Part shown: positions 40,769-55,012 of the stretch, piece after piece
Position numbering within the stretch: the first letter of the stretch is position 1
Layout of the letters: the number at the start of each line of letters is the position of its first letter
Assembly (NCBI GenBank): GCA_000328365.1
Contig: KB310004.1
Coordinates: 369,888-433,887, forward strand
Direction: 5' to 3'
DNA length: 64,000 nt
DNA from: Capitella teleta
Taxonomy: Eukaryota; Annelida; Polychaeta; Capitellidae
Position numbers and translations under genes: made by a program
Notes under the pieces: generated by a model
The model's database searches: none
What the model was told of the DNA's origin: nothing
What the model saw: the letters and a program-made list of their open reading frames with translations, nothing else

Positions 40769-41508
40769 GAGTAGTTAAACAGGATTCAGAGGCGGATTGT
40801 GGCGGCTTCGAAATTGACATGCGTGTCAATTACAGTCTTGTATGGAGAGCAACAGCCAAATACATCGTAATAGCCGGCACAAAGAGCATCCGAGACGTAA
40901 TTTAAATATACTTTCAGATTCTGCAAATACTCTAGAGCATTATTTTATCTATAAATTTGATTGAAATCGATTGGTGATGAAATGAACATGCGGGCTATTA
41001 CGATGCATCCGACCGGGCCCATCTGAAGCGTCTCTGGCGGGGGTGGAGTGGTCACGATTAGAACTCAGAATGAGCGGCCAACAGTGAGTTCAGCATCATT
41101 AAGCCATCGCATAGTCGTGTCCGCATATATTACGCGACATACAACCAACCCACTTTCGACGGTTGAAGGTGCTGTGGAAGGAATCGGTTGCGGAGATCCG
41201 AAATTCGGATGGCTTTGTTCTGGCGCCAATTGATCACTTCAGCTCCGCCTGTCCTATCTCTGTCTCGAATAGTACCCGTTTCCCGCGATCGCGAAAAAAA
41301 CCCTTGGAAAAATACGGGATATCGTTGAGGCATGGACACAGATTACTCATTCACAGAATGAAATCGACATGTCTATTGTTTGAGTGAATTTGGGGCGAAA
41401 AAAAAAACACAAACTTTTTCTGATGCTCTCTATATACAAGACTGAAATTGACACGCATGTTGATTTCGAAGCCGCCGCAGTCCGCCTCTGGATCCCGGTT
41501 AACCACTC
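40769..41508. mobile_element. Foldback element with about 83-base inverted ends
   Basis: 40769-40850 and 41425-41508 are inverted copies, roughly 85% alike by eye. Both contain the GGCGGCTTCGAAAT and ATGCGTGTCAATT blocks or their complements. A second inverted pair lies inside: 40861-40878 against 40990-41007 (CATCGTAATAGCC). No transposase is visible. It abuts the LINE at its right end. It could be a MITE-like element, or a partial inverted duplication. Confidence 0.6.
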
Positions 41509-41529
41509 TAAGATTTCAATGTATGTATT

Positions 41530-43189
<1,660 letters not shown>

Positions 43190-43346
43190 ATAATGTGCGA
43201 AATCCTGATTTCCTGGCTTGGTCAACCACCAAGTGCACAATAAATTATAATATGCGTGGCATGTCTACCTCCGTGGATGTGCTCATCCCCAGCCCTGACC
43301 TCAGCACATCTAATGATGGAGACTTGAGAGAAGCAATTGATGAACA

Positions 43347-43359
43347 AATCATAACGCAC
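43347..43359 (+). promoter_or_regulatory. AATCATAACGCAC motif copy
   Basis: An exact 13-base copy. It is followed 9 bases later by an AG (CTAATTCAG). A related copy, AATCATAACGCTC, lies at 43728-43740. Confidence 0.35.
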
Positions 43360-45214
43360 CTAATTCAGTCAGAAGCTCATGTTCAATTGTGAAATTGTAT
43401 TTTGATCTACCTTCAATATTTAGTGTGCCGCTAAATTAGAAGACGGTACACTGAACACTGAGTGACCCCTGGTAACCATACTTGCACCACGAAGTCATTG
43501 TTCTTTGAGTGGAGTCTCGAGTGTACGTTATGACAACCGGCCAAGAATTGACGGATTTCACTTGATGCGATGAACCGACGAGAGTTGAATAGGATTTACT
43601 ACTGTATGTATAACATACGAGCACATCGTGTTAACTTTGTCATTTATTATGCACTTCATACTATTACATACGAATTAAACATGCATACCATGGGAAACAA
43701 TCATTGTTTTGAGTCACAAATCATAGCAATCATAACGCTCTAGATAATTCTGGAGCCCAGGGCATCTGCTCAAACAGGTGAATATTTAATTATCCATAAT
43801 TGATTATGTCATCATGTGCGATTATGTAACCGCAATGAGTGCCTTGGGGTTCGTGCTCAATGCCAAGGGGGGAGGGAGGCAGAAGGAAAAGGGGGTGGGA
43901 GGCAGGAATGGAACATGTCCAGGAAATGGTGCTTTGTTTCGACTGACGATGGTGACGAATATGATCATGTCAGAGATCACAAACAAAAATTAATTCGTCG
44001 TATGTTGGAGGATTTTTGTGACCCTATAAGTATAATGAGTATAAACCTCCTGCTCTGACTGGCTAACGGCTGGCTACAGATCGGCTCCGTTCCATAATTA
44101 TGACGGAAGATGACCTGCTTCTCATTGCGGCCGCCCTTCATCACCGGCATTTGTACATTGGCATCACAGCCGATCAGTGCATTAGATGTCTCATTGACCT
44201 CAGGTCAAAGACGATGACGCAGCACTCGGTGACCACTCGTAGTGCAGCAAAAACGCTTATTAGTCGCTCACAATGCGATTACTCGAGTGCTGATGAATAC
44301 TCTATGCGACCTCGTTAGTCTGCTGGCATCCGCTGATATCCAGTCTAGCGTTCCATAATCAGATTTCTGCAGCGTCATCACATGGTAAGCGTACATTGAT
44401 AGCGAACGCATGGGAATTTGGTGCAATGTGTTATGATATTTGATGATGCGCCCAGTTAATCCGTGCACTGGTAATAGTCTAGTATACCACCTTGGCATCT
44501 ATGCAGTGCGTAAATTGACGCCGTGTAAAGGGCAATGTTCTAGAGCTTATTTTAGAGACCATAACAAACAGAACATGACTTCAGCATTTAGGCCTAACGA
44601 GTTGTTTGACTTACTTAACAAGACAAACAAGCGTTGCGCCGAAAAAAGTTCACAACTTCATTTCCAGCAGTGACAAGAAGGCATCTCAAATTTTCTTTCT
44701 CACAGTTCAAAACTGCCAATCATTTTGAGTGACAGTTATGAGCTTGGCATAAATGACTGACGAAATAATTACTCAAAATTAATGCAATAGCTCACTTCTT
44801 CCTTTCTTGAACATTTCAATGAACGAATGAAAACGTTTGCCTGACATGAAAGCCAACATAAAAGCTCATTTATAAGGATTCTTTTTTCATAAGTCGCTAC
44901 AAAGAAACAGTTAAGCATCGTTCACTTTCAATGGGCTTTCCCCATTTATACTTGTCAAATTAGGAATTTTAATAAATTTCCTTCTAAGTGAAACATTTCA
45001 TTCTGGTCGGCAGTATTGTGTGGGCCCTCAAAACGACCTAGTCTTGCATAATTAAATTCAAATCTAATTTATTTTTGTGACCTATATATCCATAACACGA
45101 TATAATTATCGAATACTCTACACTCCTTTTTACTATCCCAAGTTAGTTTTTTTTTTTTTTTTTTTTTATCAAATATTTCATTTCTGATCTGTACACCTCA
45201 GCAATATCCCTCAA

Positions 45215-45232
45215 TTCTCGCGTACGCGAGAA
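45215..45232. repeat. 18-base perfect palindrome
   Basis: TTCTCGCGTACGCGAGAA is fully self-complementary and CpG-rich in an AT-rich setting. It could be a dimeric transcription factor site. Confidence 0.6.
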
Positions 45233-47468
45233 GTGGTGAGAAAGAGAGGCAAGAAGAGAGGTCTTTTAACGATTTGTTTCGCTGCATGCAACGTTCGTTC
45301 TCCTCTTTTACCGCCACAAACGATGCTAATTCTCCTCCTGCCGCCAGCCGCATGCACAACGAAATAATAATCTTCGAGAAACCAGCTTCTGGTCCTCTTA
45401 AACGCCGACAAAATTACTCCCGGTGCTGAAATAATAATAATTATTTCTTCCGCATATTATTGGTGAAAGGGATTTTTTTTTCCCGGTAATCCTCTTTGGA
45501 AACTGGGTCATGGGGCACTCTGGCCAGGGGCAATTAGTGCGGCTTTACTTAGCACTAATAACCGCGCATGCGATGAAAAAAAAAATCGATTCTTCTCTCA
45601 GCATCTGACACACACAACTCATGTTTCACTACAGCTATAGTATTATAAGTATGTGCAGGTGTGAATATATCGCGCAGAGCCAATGACTCGATTGGGGGTA
45701 CTATTGATGTGACCACGGTGGGAAATCTTGTTCACCTGTGTGTAACGTGCGCAATGATGCAATTAACACATTGATTTGATTGTCCCACATAACAGGAATC
45801 AAATGTGTGAGTGAGCAATCATGTATATGCAAGCAGCTGTCATACAAAGCATATTATAAGGCTCATAATTATATTCCTTATTGATCACCTTGCATTTAAA
45901 TGTATCCAGGTATATACGCACACCCTTACGTAATATGACTTACGTAATACTGTTGATGTGTCAGATTTGCAAGACGTAAGATGATTCGGTCGAAAGGGTC
46001 GATTTGCTTAGATGTCGCCCGGGGTCATTCCATCGACGCGTGGACATGTCCAACAGCAGCGACATGGACATCTTGTAATGAGCTCGTCTAATGAGTGCAT
46101 CATGCGCTGACGTCTTTGTCGGAGGGAGAGGCGACAGATGGCCGCGTACTTTTGCCCCTGGGTGCGTCTCTGCCCGAGGGTGCTCACTCTCCCTACTCAG
46201 CCTCTTTGTAACCTAAATGCAATTGTTGATGTCATTTGCGCGATAGAGACATGTCCTGCATTTCAACGACTTCTGTTCGTTTGCTTCGGGCGGCGGTTTG
46301 CGGATTACGGGAACTGAATCTGGCCGAGGGAAGGAAGGAGGAGGAGGAGGAAGCTGAGTCGCTCGCTGCCTTGCGTGCACTCGGTTCGCCGTAACCGGAT
46401 TTGACGAAGCGTACGGGGAGGAATGCACAGGAGCACCTCAGCATTTCCTGCAGTTTACACACTGTGCGTAAATTGTGCTTATTTTGCGGCTTCGTGTTTG
46501 TTTTTCTATTTTTCTCAAACGCTTGCAAACATGTCAGGTCTTTGCCAACTTTATTTTCGTCGCTGTCAAGACTTTTATAAGCAGCAAGTTTATGTAAGCC
46601 TTAAACGCGGCATTCATGCTTTTCTGCGTCCACGCGTATTACTATATATACCTACAATCAGCGAGTGGGACACAGGTGCGCGCCTACCTCTACATATGAG
46701 GCACCTGCTGGCGTGTATATAAGTATATACTATTTTTACCCGCAAAGATTCCCTTTCCACCTGCATCACGCTCGCTAAGAGCAGCTCATCAAAAGCGGTG
46801 TTGTCGCCCGTGGGTTGGCGAGGAGGAGAGGGGGTGCCCCTTTTGTCCAGCGCCCTTTCACACCTCCAACCTCTGTAATTTCCCTTACAATCGAAATTAC
46901 TTGGTATCGAGGAAGCAGACATCAGAGAATATGATCATTATTTCGGTTTTATGCGGCTCCGTGGAGCGAATAATGAGACCACCGATCACGCTTTTGTCGG
47001 TTTAAATTTATTTTATTCAATATCTTTGCAGGTTAATTGTGCATGCTCTGCTGTTATCCAACATTGAGTTGTAAATTTGGACATCCTTAAATTGTAACCC
47101 AATGTGTGATCTCATTAATTACACAAAGTGTGGATCATGAGGCTACACCGTTGGCTTCTAAACTGGTTATTATACAACTTGCACTTTTGACTCATAATTA
47201 TTATCACACAATATTATATTATTACATTAAAAATGAAATATTGTATTCACGGTTAATCCATTGACGATGTGATTTTATCATGTCAACATGTCTATTTTGT
47301 CGCGATTTATAAAATTGGATATAAATATAAATATACTTGTACAGGAGATCACAATAATTACACGAAACAAAACCCACTTACACCGATAAAGACTGAATCC
47401 ATGCACCTGGCGAAGTTAATTAAATGACATGAAGTCCTTCTATTTTTTAATCGACATCAGTTCAACCA

Positions 47469-47524
47469 GTTGCTATGGTTACGATTTCCGACGAAGGCGT
47501 GGCTTATTTCGCTTCCATGGCAAC
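47469..47524. promoter_or_regulatory. Pair of X-box-like (RFX) sites
   Basis: GTTGCTATGGTTAC at 47469-47482 and GCTTCCATGGCAAC at 47511-47524 are both close to the RFX X-box consensus and 42 bases apart. No gene start was recognised beside them. Confidence 0.4.
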
Positions 47525-50500
47525 GCAGCCTTCTTTTGTGGTTAATGTTGCTGCCGCCGGGGGGTCCCTTGCCCCTTCCCCTCCTCGCTTCCTTCATCTT
47601 CTTCTTGTTCCTGTAATGAGACGTCCTTTGCGCCAACACGAGCTTCTTTCTGGTGATGAGCCTTGATGAAGGGGTGCTGAGGTTATGTCGTCGCATATTA
47701 CGTGCAATCTACCTCTCTTTCCATTACGGTCATACATGTAATGATAACGAATCGTTGAGATGCGGGAATATTATGAAACTGTGGTTTCTAACTACACAAA
47801 GATCTAATTTCGGGAATCAGTTGTCTCAGGAGAATTAGGAACAATTACGCACTGCTATTTTAGTTGGCCTACATATCAATAATTCATTATACTGCTCAAT
47901 TAGAGAACCAGAGATATATACACTTGTATAGACTATATCAATTTTATACGCATTAATTGTGGTAGATTTCTGTTCTTGGAAATAATATTCATTCGATACA
48001 ATTTATATTTCAGTAATTGCATATTAATAATTCTGTTAAAATAAATAGTAACAATATATATATGGCTACATCATTACATAGGATATAAAATTTATTACAA
48101 CCAATTTTTCATAGACTCTAGGGTCATTTTATTTCTTTAATAATCTTCACAAGAAATTAAAATTGTTTAAAGTTTCTTTAATTTTCGATAATATATTAAA
48201 TATTCCACCACGAATCCGTTTAAACCTGAGATCTGATTGATTGTGAAAAAAAAAATACACACTAATACATGTACTACAATTACAATTGCAATAATAACCC
48301 TAAATAATCCAGCTTTGATCTAACATTTAAACCTGTGAGAATTCATTTCAGTTCATCAAAAAGTAAGTAATTAGCACCATCACCTTGGCTTTGATTGCAA
48401 TCACTTTCATGGGGACTAATTAAGATCTTATAACCTAATTACGATTATTTGAACAAAGTGTAACATTTCTCAATTGGCCGCAATCAAACTGAGGAACGTA
48501 GTTGTTGGAGTGAATAAACGGATTCCCTCTTGTATCATCCCTCGGGAGTGTTTGCTCAAAAGATTTTCCTTTCATTCTAACTCGTCTTTAATCCCCTTAC
48601 GGGAGAGGGATGTGTAGGGGAGCAGAAGGGGGTGGAGTGTGTTAGGTGTATCTCTGTGATCTTTGAGTAATCACATTGGGATGTGATATAATTATGATTA
48701 GATCATTAGAGAAACCCTGCTGCATAACACTCGGAAGCTATGGGCTCATCATGCAGTGAGAAATAATATTATGCTGTAAATGGTTCATTTGCTATTTTAA
48801 TTTTTAATAATACTCCGAACAAAATGTCGAAAAAATTTTACTTGTATATATATATATGTTTTGTTTTGTTTTTCGATTGATTGTATTCATATAACAGCGG
48901 TCAGTATAATCAAGAATATTGCGTCAGTTGCGAAGTTACCGAATTTAATAATTAACTCTTATTTTGGTGAAATATTTCGTTTATGTGAATAAATAGAAAT
49001 GAACGGAATTTTGCAGACAGAATTACGAAATGGCAACGAAAATGCATGTTCACCACATTTGTTTTATTCCTCATATTACTCACAAATCTTTCTTATAATA
49101 ATTATATCCTTTGTATTCTGGGCGAAACCAAGGTAATAAATTTCCAGTTGGTAGAAGACAAAATTCAAAATAAGAACAGTCAATCCTACTAAAATATGTT
49201 TGAAACATAATGGCAAGGTCAGAGCACGCGTTACAATATAACAAACAATTATCATCAAAGAAAAAAAAAATCACAAATCATAACGAATAAGATTGTACTT
49301 GACTTGAGTCTACTACCATGAGTATATTCTGACTTCGTTAACTTTAAGTTTTTTAAACATTCAACGGATTTTTTAATGAAATAAAACCCCCTACGACTAA
49401 TCAATTTACAATAAAATAATGACAAACTAAATATGCAACGTGTGTTTTGACACTTATTCACTTCCGATGCTACCAATAATCCACACATACCAAGTATCTC
49501 TTGACAGAAAAAAAAATGTAGTCACTAAATAAAATTACAATAAAAATTAATGTGATCAATTTTAAATTACAACCTGAAAGTTGAAAGAATATTAAATTCT
49601 GACACAGAAAGTAAATCAATTCAAACAAGAAGCACTCTCATCGGCCAACCATAATAAACAATGAATATTAATTAGGTGAGAACATGAATATTAATCTACT
49701 GTCATGCCAACGGCACATTCTCCTGCCGGTCGGGTTTCAAACCGGAGCCGATTTTTGTGATAGATTATCGAACCATGAACACGGCGAAGAGCGTGAATGA
49801 GGTTCCCTGTGGAGCGTGAATGCCGACCGCCACACACACTCTCAATGCGGCCTCATTACGGGCGCTTAGTGAAGAGGGGGCAGAGTTTCTTTTCAATCGA
49901 AAGGGGGAGGGGGTAGGGTGACTGTTCGGAACAGCTGCGGTTGAAGGTACAATTGAATATTTCAAGGTTCAAAATAAAATCGAGAAATCTTTTTACACCG
50001 TTGCGGATAATATAAGAAACTTAAAATCTGGATTCACATGATATGCATGGCTTTGAGAATTATAAATTTAAAATCGTGTAAATCGTATGAGATTATTTCT
50101 TATAAAAAATATCCAGCAAATAGATTTGACTTCTTGTTTTCTCTCTTCCGAGAAAATTTGTTATAACACTGTTTGGTCCGATTTCAATTGTGAGCAAAAT
50201 TGATAACAGCTACTTGTATATTGGTATCATAGCACCGCTGGTAATAGCTGTTGGTTAATTGTTCTGATAATTAATCCATTATTGACAATTATTTATATTT
50301 TTGTATTGAAAAAAAGGATATGCTTTAGGAGGGTGTATAATTATGTATAATTATATACATGAGCAACGAACATTCTAGAAAACGAAATGGGATACAAATT
50401 CACCAGAATAATATCTTTGCTTGGCTGTTGTTTTCTCTGATGAAAAATACAATAATGAGCTTTTCGTTTATGAAGGGGAAAATGGGGTGGGCGGGGATTT

Positions 50501-50770
50501 CATGACATAACCATCAAATCACGTGATACAAATAATAATAATATTAATCATGATTATAATAATGATGATAATAATTATGACGATGAGAAGAAGAAGACAA
50601 AAAAAAAAAAAAAAAAAAATAAAAAAAAAACAAGAAGAATGAATGTAAATAAATGTTTAGATGTTGGGTGACAAGCATGCGTGGTCTCCACATCACACTA
50701 CAATTATTCCAATGCAGGAGAGCATTACAATGAGTTACCCTGTTGTGTACCGGATGCGCAAGCGCGAGTC

Positions 50771-52402
50771 CTACACATGACTCATGGGAGCTCCTTTGTT
50801 GGAGGAACCCGCATAAGAAGGCTCATATTTGGACGGAGGGGCTGGTTGGTGGTAAACTGGTTTACCACACAACCTACCGTAAAACCTCCGCCAAGAGTCG
50901 ATGGTCTTCCCAGACCAGATCCAGAAGCCTGATGTAATGCCAACGACCAGCAACATGAAATACTTGAGCATGAACACGGAGTAATCTGGGCGAGAGTGTC
51001 CACTCCGCTCGCAAGGACAGGTCAGACTTCGCTCCCAATGCAGGCGGAAGTATTGCTCGTAGAAATAGCAGGCTATCACGATGGTGGCTGGCACCGTGTA
51101 CAGAACGCTGAAGATCCCAATTCGGATCATCAGCTTCTCCAGTTTGTCTGTTTTGCCGCGACCCTGCTGCTTGATGACATTGCGAATGCGAAACAGCGAT
51201 ACAAACCCCGCCAGCAAGAACGACATGCCGAGCAGCAAGTACACGCACAATGGGGCGATGACGAAGCCGCGCAGCTTGGTGATGTTCTGGTGACCGACGT
51301 AGCAGACTCCTGCCACGGGGTCACCGTCGACGGACGACGTGGCGAGGATTGCGATGCTTTTGATGGACGGGACGAGCCATGCCGCCACGTGGAAATACTG
51401 GCTGTAACCCGCGATGGCCTCCTGACCCCACTTGAGTCCGGCTGAGAGGAACCAGGTGAAGGACAGCACCACCCACCAGATGGAGGACGCCATGCCAAAG
51501 AAGTAGATGAGCAGGAACACGACGGTGCAAACCGCGGGCCCCGTCGTCTCGTAGCGGATGATCTTGGACGCACCGTAAGTATCACAGGCGACGGCTTCGT
51601 GACCAAGCGCAAGGCGGATGATGTAACCGATACTAACCATTGTGTAGCAGCCGCCCAGGAAGATGATCGGTCGCTCTGGGTACTGGAAGCGTTGCATATC
51701 CACGAGGAATGTGAACACAGTCATCGCAGTACTCAGGCAACACAACACGGACCACAGGCCGATCCAGAACTGGGCAAAGGTCTGTTCATCCTCGCTGAAG
51801 TAAGCGCCATCGCAGGACATGGCGCAGTTCTCTTGTCCTCCTGTGCGGACTTTGTTGTAATAAATACTCGACTTATTGCCGATGCTCACCAGAGACTCAG
51901 CACAAGAGCAAGAGCACGTCTTCTTCGGAGGCTTTGGAGGCGCTGAGGGCCGAGGTCTCGGGCGATCGGTGGTGTTGAAATCCATGCACAATCTGTCTTT
52001 GTCGCCGTACTCGGGCAGTGAGTCACAGCGCATCCTCTCCGGCCAAGCGAACCCGTACTGTCGCATGAGGGGTGCACACCCAGACTTGGCTCTCTCGCAG
52101 ACTGATCTGCACGCAGGCAAAGGTTTGTGGTAGTTGGTCATGCAGATTGGGGCGTACATGGAGCACAGAAAGAACTTGAGATCTGGGGAGCATTGGATCT
52201 CGACCAGCGGCCAAAACTGGTGAACTTCTAGACCTGCTTCTTCTTGGGTGTCGTGGTTGAACTGGTTGGGCATGTGCGTCAGGTTGTAGCCGATCCCACG
52301 GCACATGGGAATCGTGATCTCCTGGCATTGGCGAGGACCGTCGGCCGACACCGTGCACAGGGCAACGGCGGCCGCCGCAAACACGGATAACATGCACCAC
52401 AT
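50771..52402 (-). CDS. fzd5/8: Frizzled receptor, FZD5/8 class
   Basis: This is a Wnt receptor of 543 aa in one exon, as in vertebrate FZD5 and FZD8. Residues 1-20 are a signal peptide. The Frizzled CRD spans about 26-139 with ten cysteines, including HQFWPLVEIQCSPDL and RQYGFAWPERM, which are nearly identical to vertebrate FZD5/8. A short Pro-rich linker (146-161) is followed by a Cys-rich hinge and seven helices (from about 208 to 496). The Dishevelled-binding KTxxxW motif is KTIDSW at 499-504. The protein ends in SHV, a class I PDZ ligand shared with FZD5/8. The linker and tail are short compared with vertebrates. The CDS is more GC-rich than the DNA around it. It stands alone between 7.6 kb and about 9 kb of non-coding DNA. 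Confidence 0.97.
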   Translation of the reverse strand: MWCMLSVFAAAAVALCTVSADGPRQCQEITIPMCRGIGYNLTHMPNQFNHDTQEEAGLEVHQFWPLVEIQCSPDLKFFLCSMYAPICMTNYHKPLPACRSVCERAKSGCAPLMRQYGFAWPERMRCDSLPEYGDKDRLCMDFNTTDRPRPRPSAPPKPPKKTCSCSCAESLVSIGNKSSIYYNKVRTGGQENCAMSCDGAYFSEDEQTFAQFWIGLWSVLCCLSTAMTVFTFLVDMQRFQYPERPIIFLGGCYTMVSIGYIIRLALGHEAVACDTYGASKIIRYETTGPAVCTVVFLLIYFFGMASSIWWVVLSFTWFLSAGLKWGQEAIAGYSQYFHVAAWLVPSIKSIAILATSSVDGDPVAGVCYVGHQNITKLRGFVIAPLCVYLLLGMSFLLAGFVSLFRIRNVIKQQGRGKTDKLEKLMIRIGIFSVLYTVPATIVIACYFYEQYFRLHWERSLTCPCERSGHSRPDYSVFMLKYFMLLVVGITSGFWIWSGKTIDSWRRFYGRLCGKPVYHQPAPPSKYEPSYAGSSNKGAPMSHV

Positions 52403-54905
52403 AGTTCAATGGAGTCCTCGCATCACGCAAAAGTATGCACACAAGCCTCTTGTGAATATCAGCATATGCAAAGTGGAGGGGGCAGAGAAAAATAAAGAGC
52501 TCCTTATTTTACCTCCAGACAAATCAGCCGCGTGTATTGACTGGATGAAGAAACTTGAAACCAAGCAGCTATAGGAGGGACAGCTCTCTCGGTACCAGTG
52601 GTCGATCGTCCTTGCGCACTCACGCTTTGCTCCTAATCAATTAATCCATAAGCAACGCTCACAATGTCAATCAAACGCCGCTGTCAATCTCACGAAGCGG
52701 GCAAAACACACTCAACAAATAGCTGCTAAATATGCTGTTGTCGTGAGAGTATTGGCTGTGTGCTCCTGTCAGGCTGCGGCGTGTCTCTATCACTGCAATG
52801 TGTGTGCGCGCTAAAGAGAAGCGTAATCCTCCTCCGGCTGAAGGCTCGAAAGCTGCTTATTTCCAGTGTTGAATCTGTGTAGAATTGGGTGGTCAATGGT
52901 CAGTTTGGCGTCGTCGCAGCACAGGTGTGTTCGTCGGCAGAATCGCCCGTCGAATGAAGCGGGCTTCGATCGGAGAAGGTGGAAGCTGCATTAAGCACTC
53001 GCTCGGAAAATTGCTGCCAGCGCAGTGGACCAATCAGCGCGCTGCTTCGGTTGTGACGTCACGGAGTGGTCATCAATTATGGCGATGAATCTTCGCGACA
53101 GTACATCTGTGGAAAGACGGAAGAGAAGGCATTATATTATGATCAAACCGTGTTTCACTGTTATGTATATAGCCATATGACCTATACGTGTGCGTTGCAA
53201 CTCTATTTACACTTGCACTAATCGGGGGTACACACAGGTGGAGCGTATACGGAAGGGAATTGATTTATCATGCGCGCTATATTCCCCTCCCCACGCGAAG
53301 AAGACAATGCTCATATGACTCTCAAATCACTGTCTAATATTGAACCAGTGATCACATACGATCTATTGATCAGGGTTTAGCATAATGATGATGTTAAATA
53401 CCGAATTTGCAAATTTTACATCGCGGGTCTTTAACTCCTTCGGGGGGCAAAGAATTGCACGAGGTAAAAGAGAAAACGCGAAGCAAAGCAGTCGAGTGAG
53501 AAATCGCTCTCCTGTGTTCGCACAATGTCCACAGGTTAAATAGATATGTAATAGACTGGCGCTATTCACTGGCTGAGTTCATAAACGAGGGGGCGGGGGT
53601 TGAGGCTCAGTTCGGCTGTCAACGCTCTTTCTATGAGCGCCAGGCTGAAGAGATTTGCGTATTTCCAAACACGCGGTATGTCAACGCGAGAAATATCTCA
53701 GCTCTCTCGCTGTGTGTGTATTTGAGTGGGTGAGTGTATACGATACGGATTTAAAAAACAAATTAAACAAATAAATGGAACAAATAAATTCATAAATAAA
53801 CAGATCAATCAAGCAATCAATCAATCAACTTATAATTCAATCAATTTGAATAATATCTATGTATATAATTGAAAAAAAAAATGTTTGCCACCTCACGCTT
53901 TATGTAATAGTGCTAGTATTTAAGCATACCTATTACCATGTGATTGAACGATTTGAAGTAGATATATAATTGCACATGTACTTTTATCAAAGGCTTAACA
54001 AGTGAAAGACTCCCCACCCTTCTCCCTCCCTCCCCACGTGCCGACACCTCACCAGAGCGCATGCGTGAAAAGCCCGATCACACTTTTTTGTTCTTGTGGC
54101 TGTCACGCTTTCCTGCATCGTAAATGTTAAGCGTTGTTAACGACAGCAACAGGGATTTCCTTTCGAATGTTTATCACAGGGGCATGTTTGGTGATCGAAA
54201 TAACGCATGCATCTATTACATAGATGCACACACCACGGAGCGACAGCTAAATTGGACAGCAACTGCTGTCAACTCTTAAACAAGCTACATTTATTCATAT
54301 TTATAAAGCACTTGTTGGCGGGATTGAGTGGCAAGTATTGGTGAAACAAATTGAAGTTTGAAAGCAACAAAGAAGTGACCCGATGTTACCTCATTAAAAT
54401 CCCTGTGTCAACTGAAGTATGTGCTAATTAACACTTTACATTTCCGACATTTTAATGAGACTGTTAAACAGAGTGGTGAGGTTTTATAGCACTTGTGTCT
54501 CAATAGGCTTGACACCTTAAATTAAGTAGCTTAATTAATGTGAAGTGATTAGTGTTGGCATTGTTTTCCGAACGGTTGGCTGGAGGTGATTTATAGTCAT
54601 CTGAATCAACACCATGTTTGCTGCTATACAAACGACGCTGACTGTTCGCTCGGTACCAGCGCACCATCGAACGCATCACTGTAGCAACGGGTTCACCATA
54701 ATGGCCACCGCAATTAGTTAAATTATCCACAGATTATAATGATTGACAGTTGCCAATGAGTTGGCAAGCAGCATCAGGAGTTCGTTACATCGCTCATTAT
54801 AAAACACCGACAACCGTAGGCTGCTCTGCTACGTTGCCGAGTCTTCAGTGCTTTCCCGCCGCGATTATTCAGCCGGCAGTCACGTGACATAAAAGTGACC
54901 GAAGC

Positions 54906-55012
54906 AAGATGGCGATCCGCTCAAATTGCCTCCATTATCGCCACCTTCGGGGTTCCCAGTTCCCATTGCCACCGCTGGAGGGCGACTTTCATCTCCAGGA
55001 TGGAAGATGGCG
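54906..55012 (+). promoter_or_regulatory. YY1-like sites and E-box
   Basis: AAGATGGCG occurs at 54906-54914 and 55004-55012, in one orientation. A CACGTGAC E-box lies about 25 bases before the first. In animals such sites commonly sit just after transcription starts, so an unrecognised transcript may begin here. The short open frame from 54895 has no protein-like features. Confidence 0.35.

Larger units (their letters stand above)
43190..50770. other. Gene-poor stretch downstream of frizzled
   Basis: No coding exon is supported. Seen here are AATCATAACG words at 43347, 43728 and 49276, a palindrome at 45215, a GC-richer block at about 46000-46900, paired X-box-like sites at 47469/47511, and poly(A)/(AAT)-rich DNA near 50520-50640. 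The GC-richer block could be regulatory DNA or an unrecognised promoter. Confidence 0.45.

Noticed and set aside
44100-44318. 72-residue frame starting MTEDDLLLIAAALHH, faintly like a Harbinger-type start
   Set aside because: No further matching blocks follow in any frame.
50874-52133. Several antisense and shifted frames over frizzled, up to 160 residues
   Set aside because: They are shadows of a GC-rich, strongly constrained coding exon, with low-complexity His/Arg/Ser composition.
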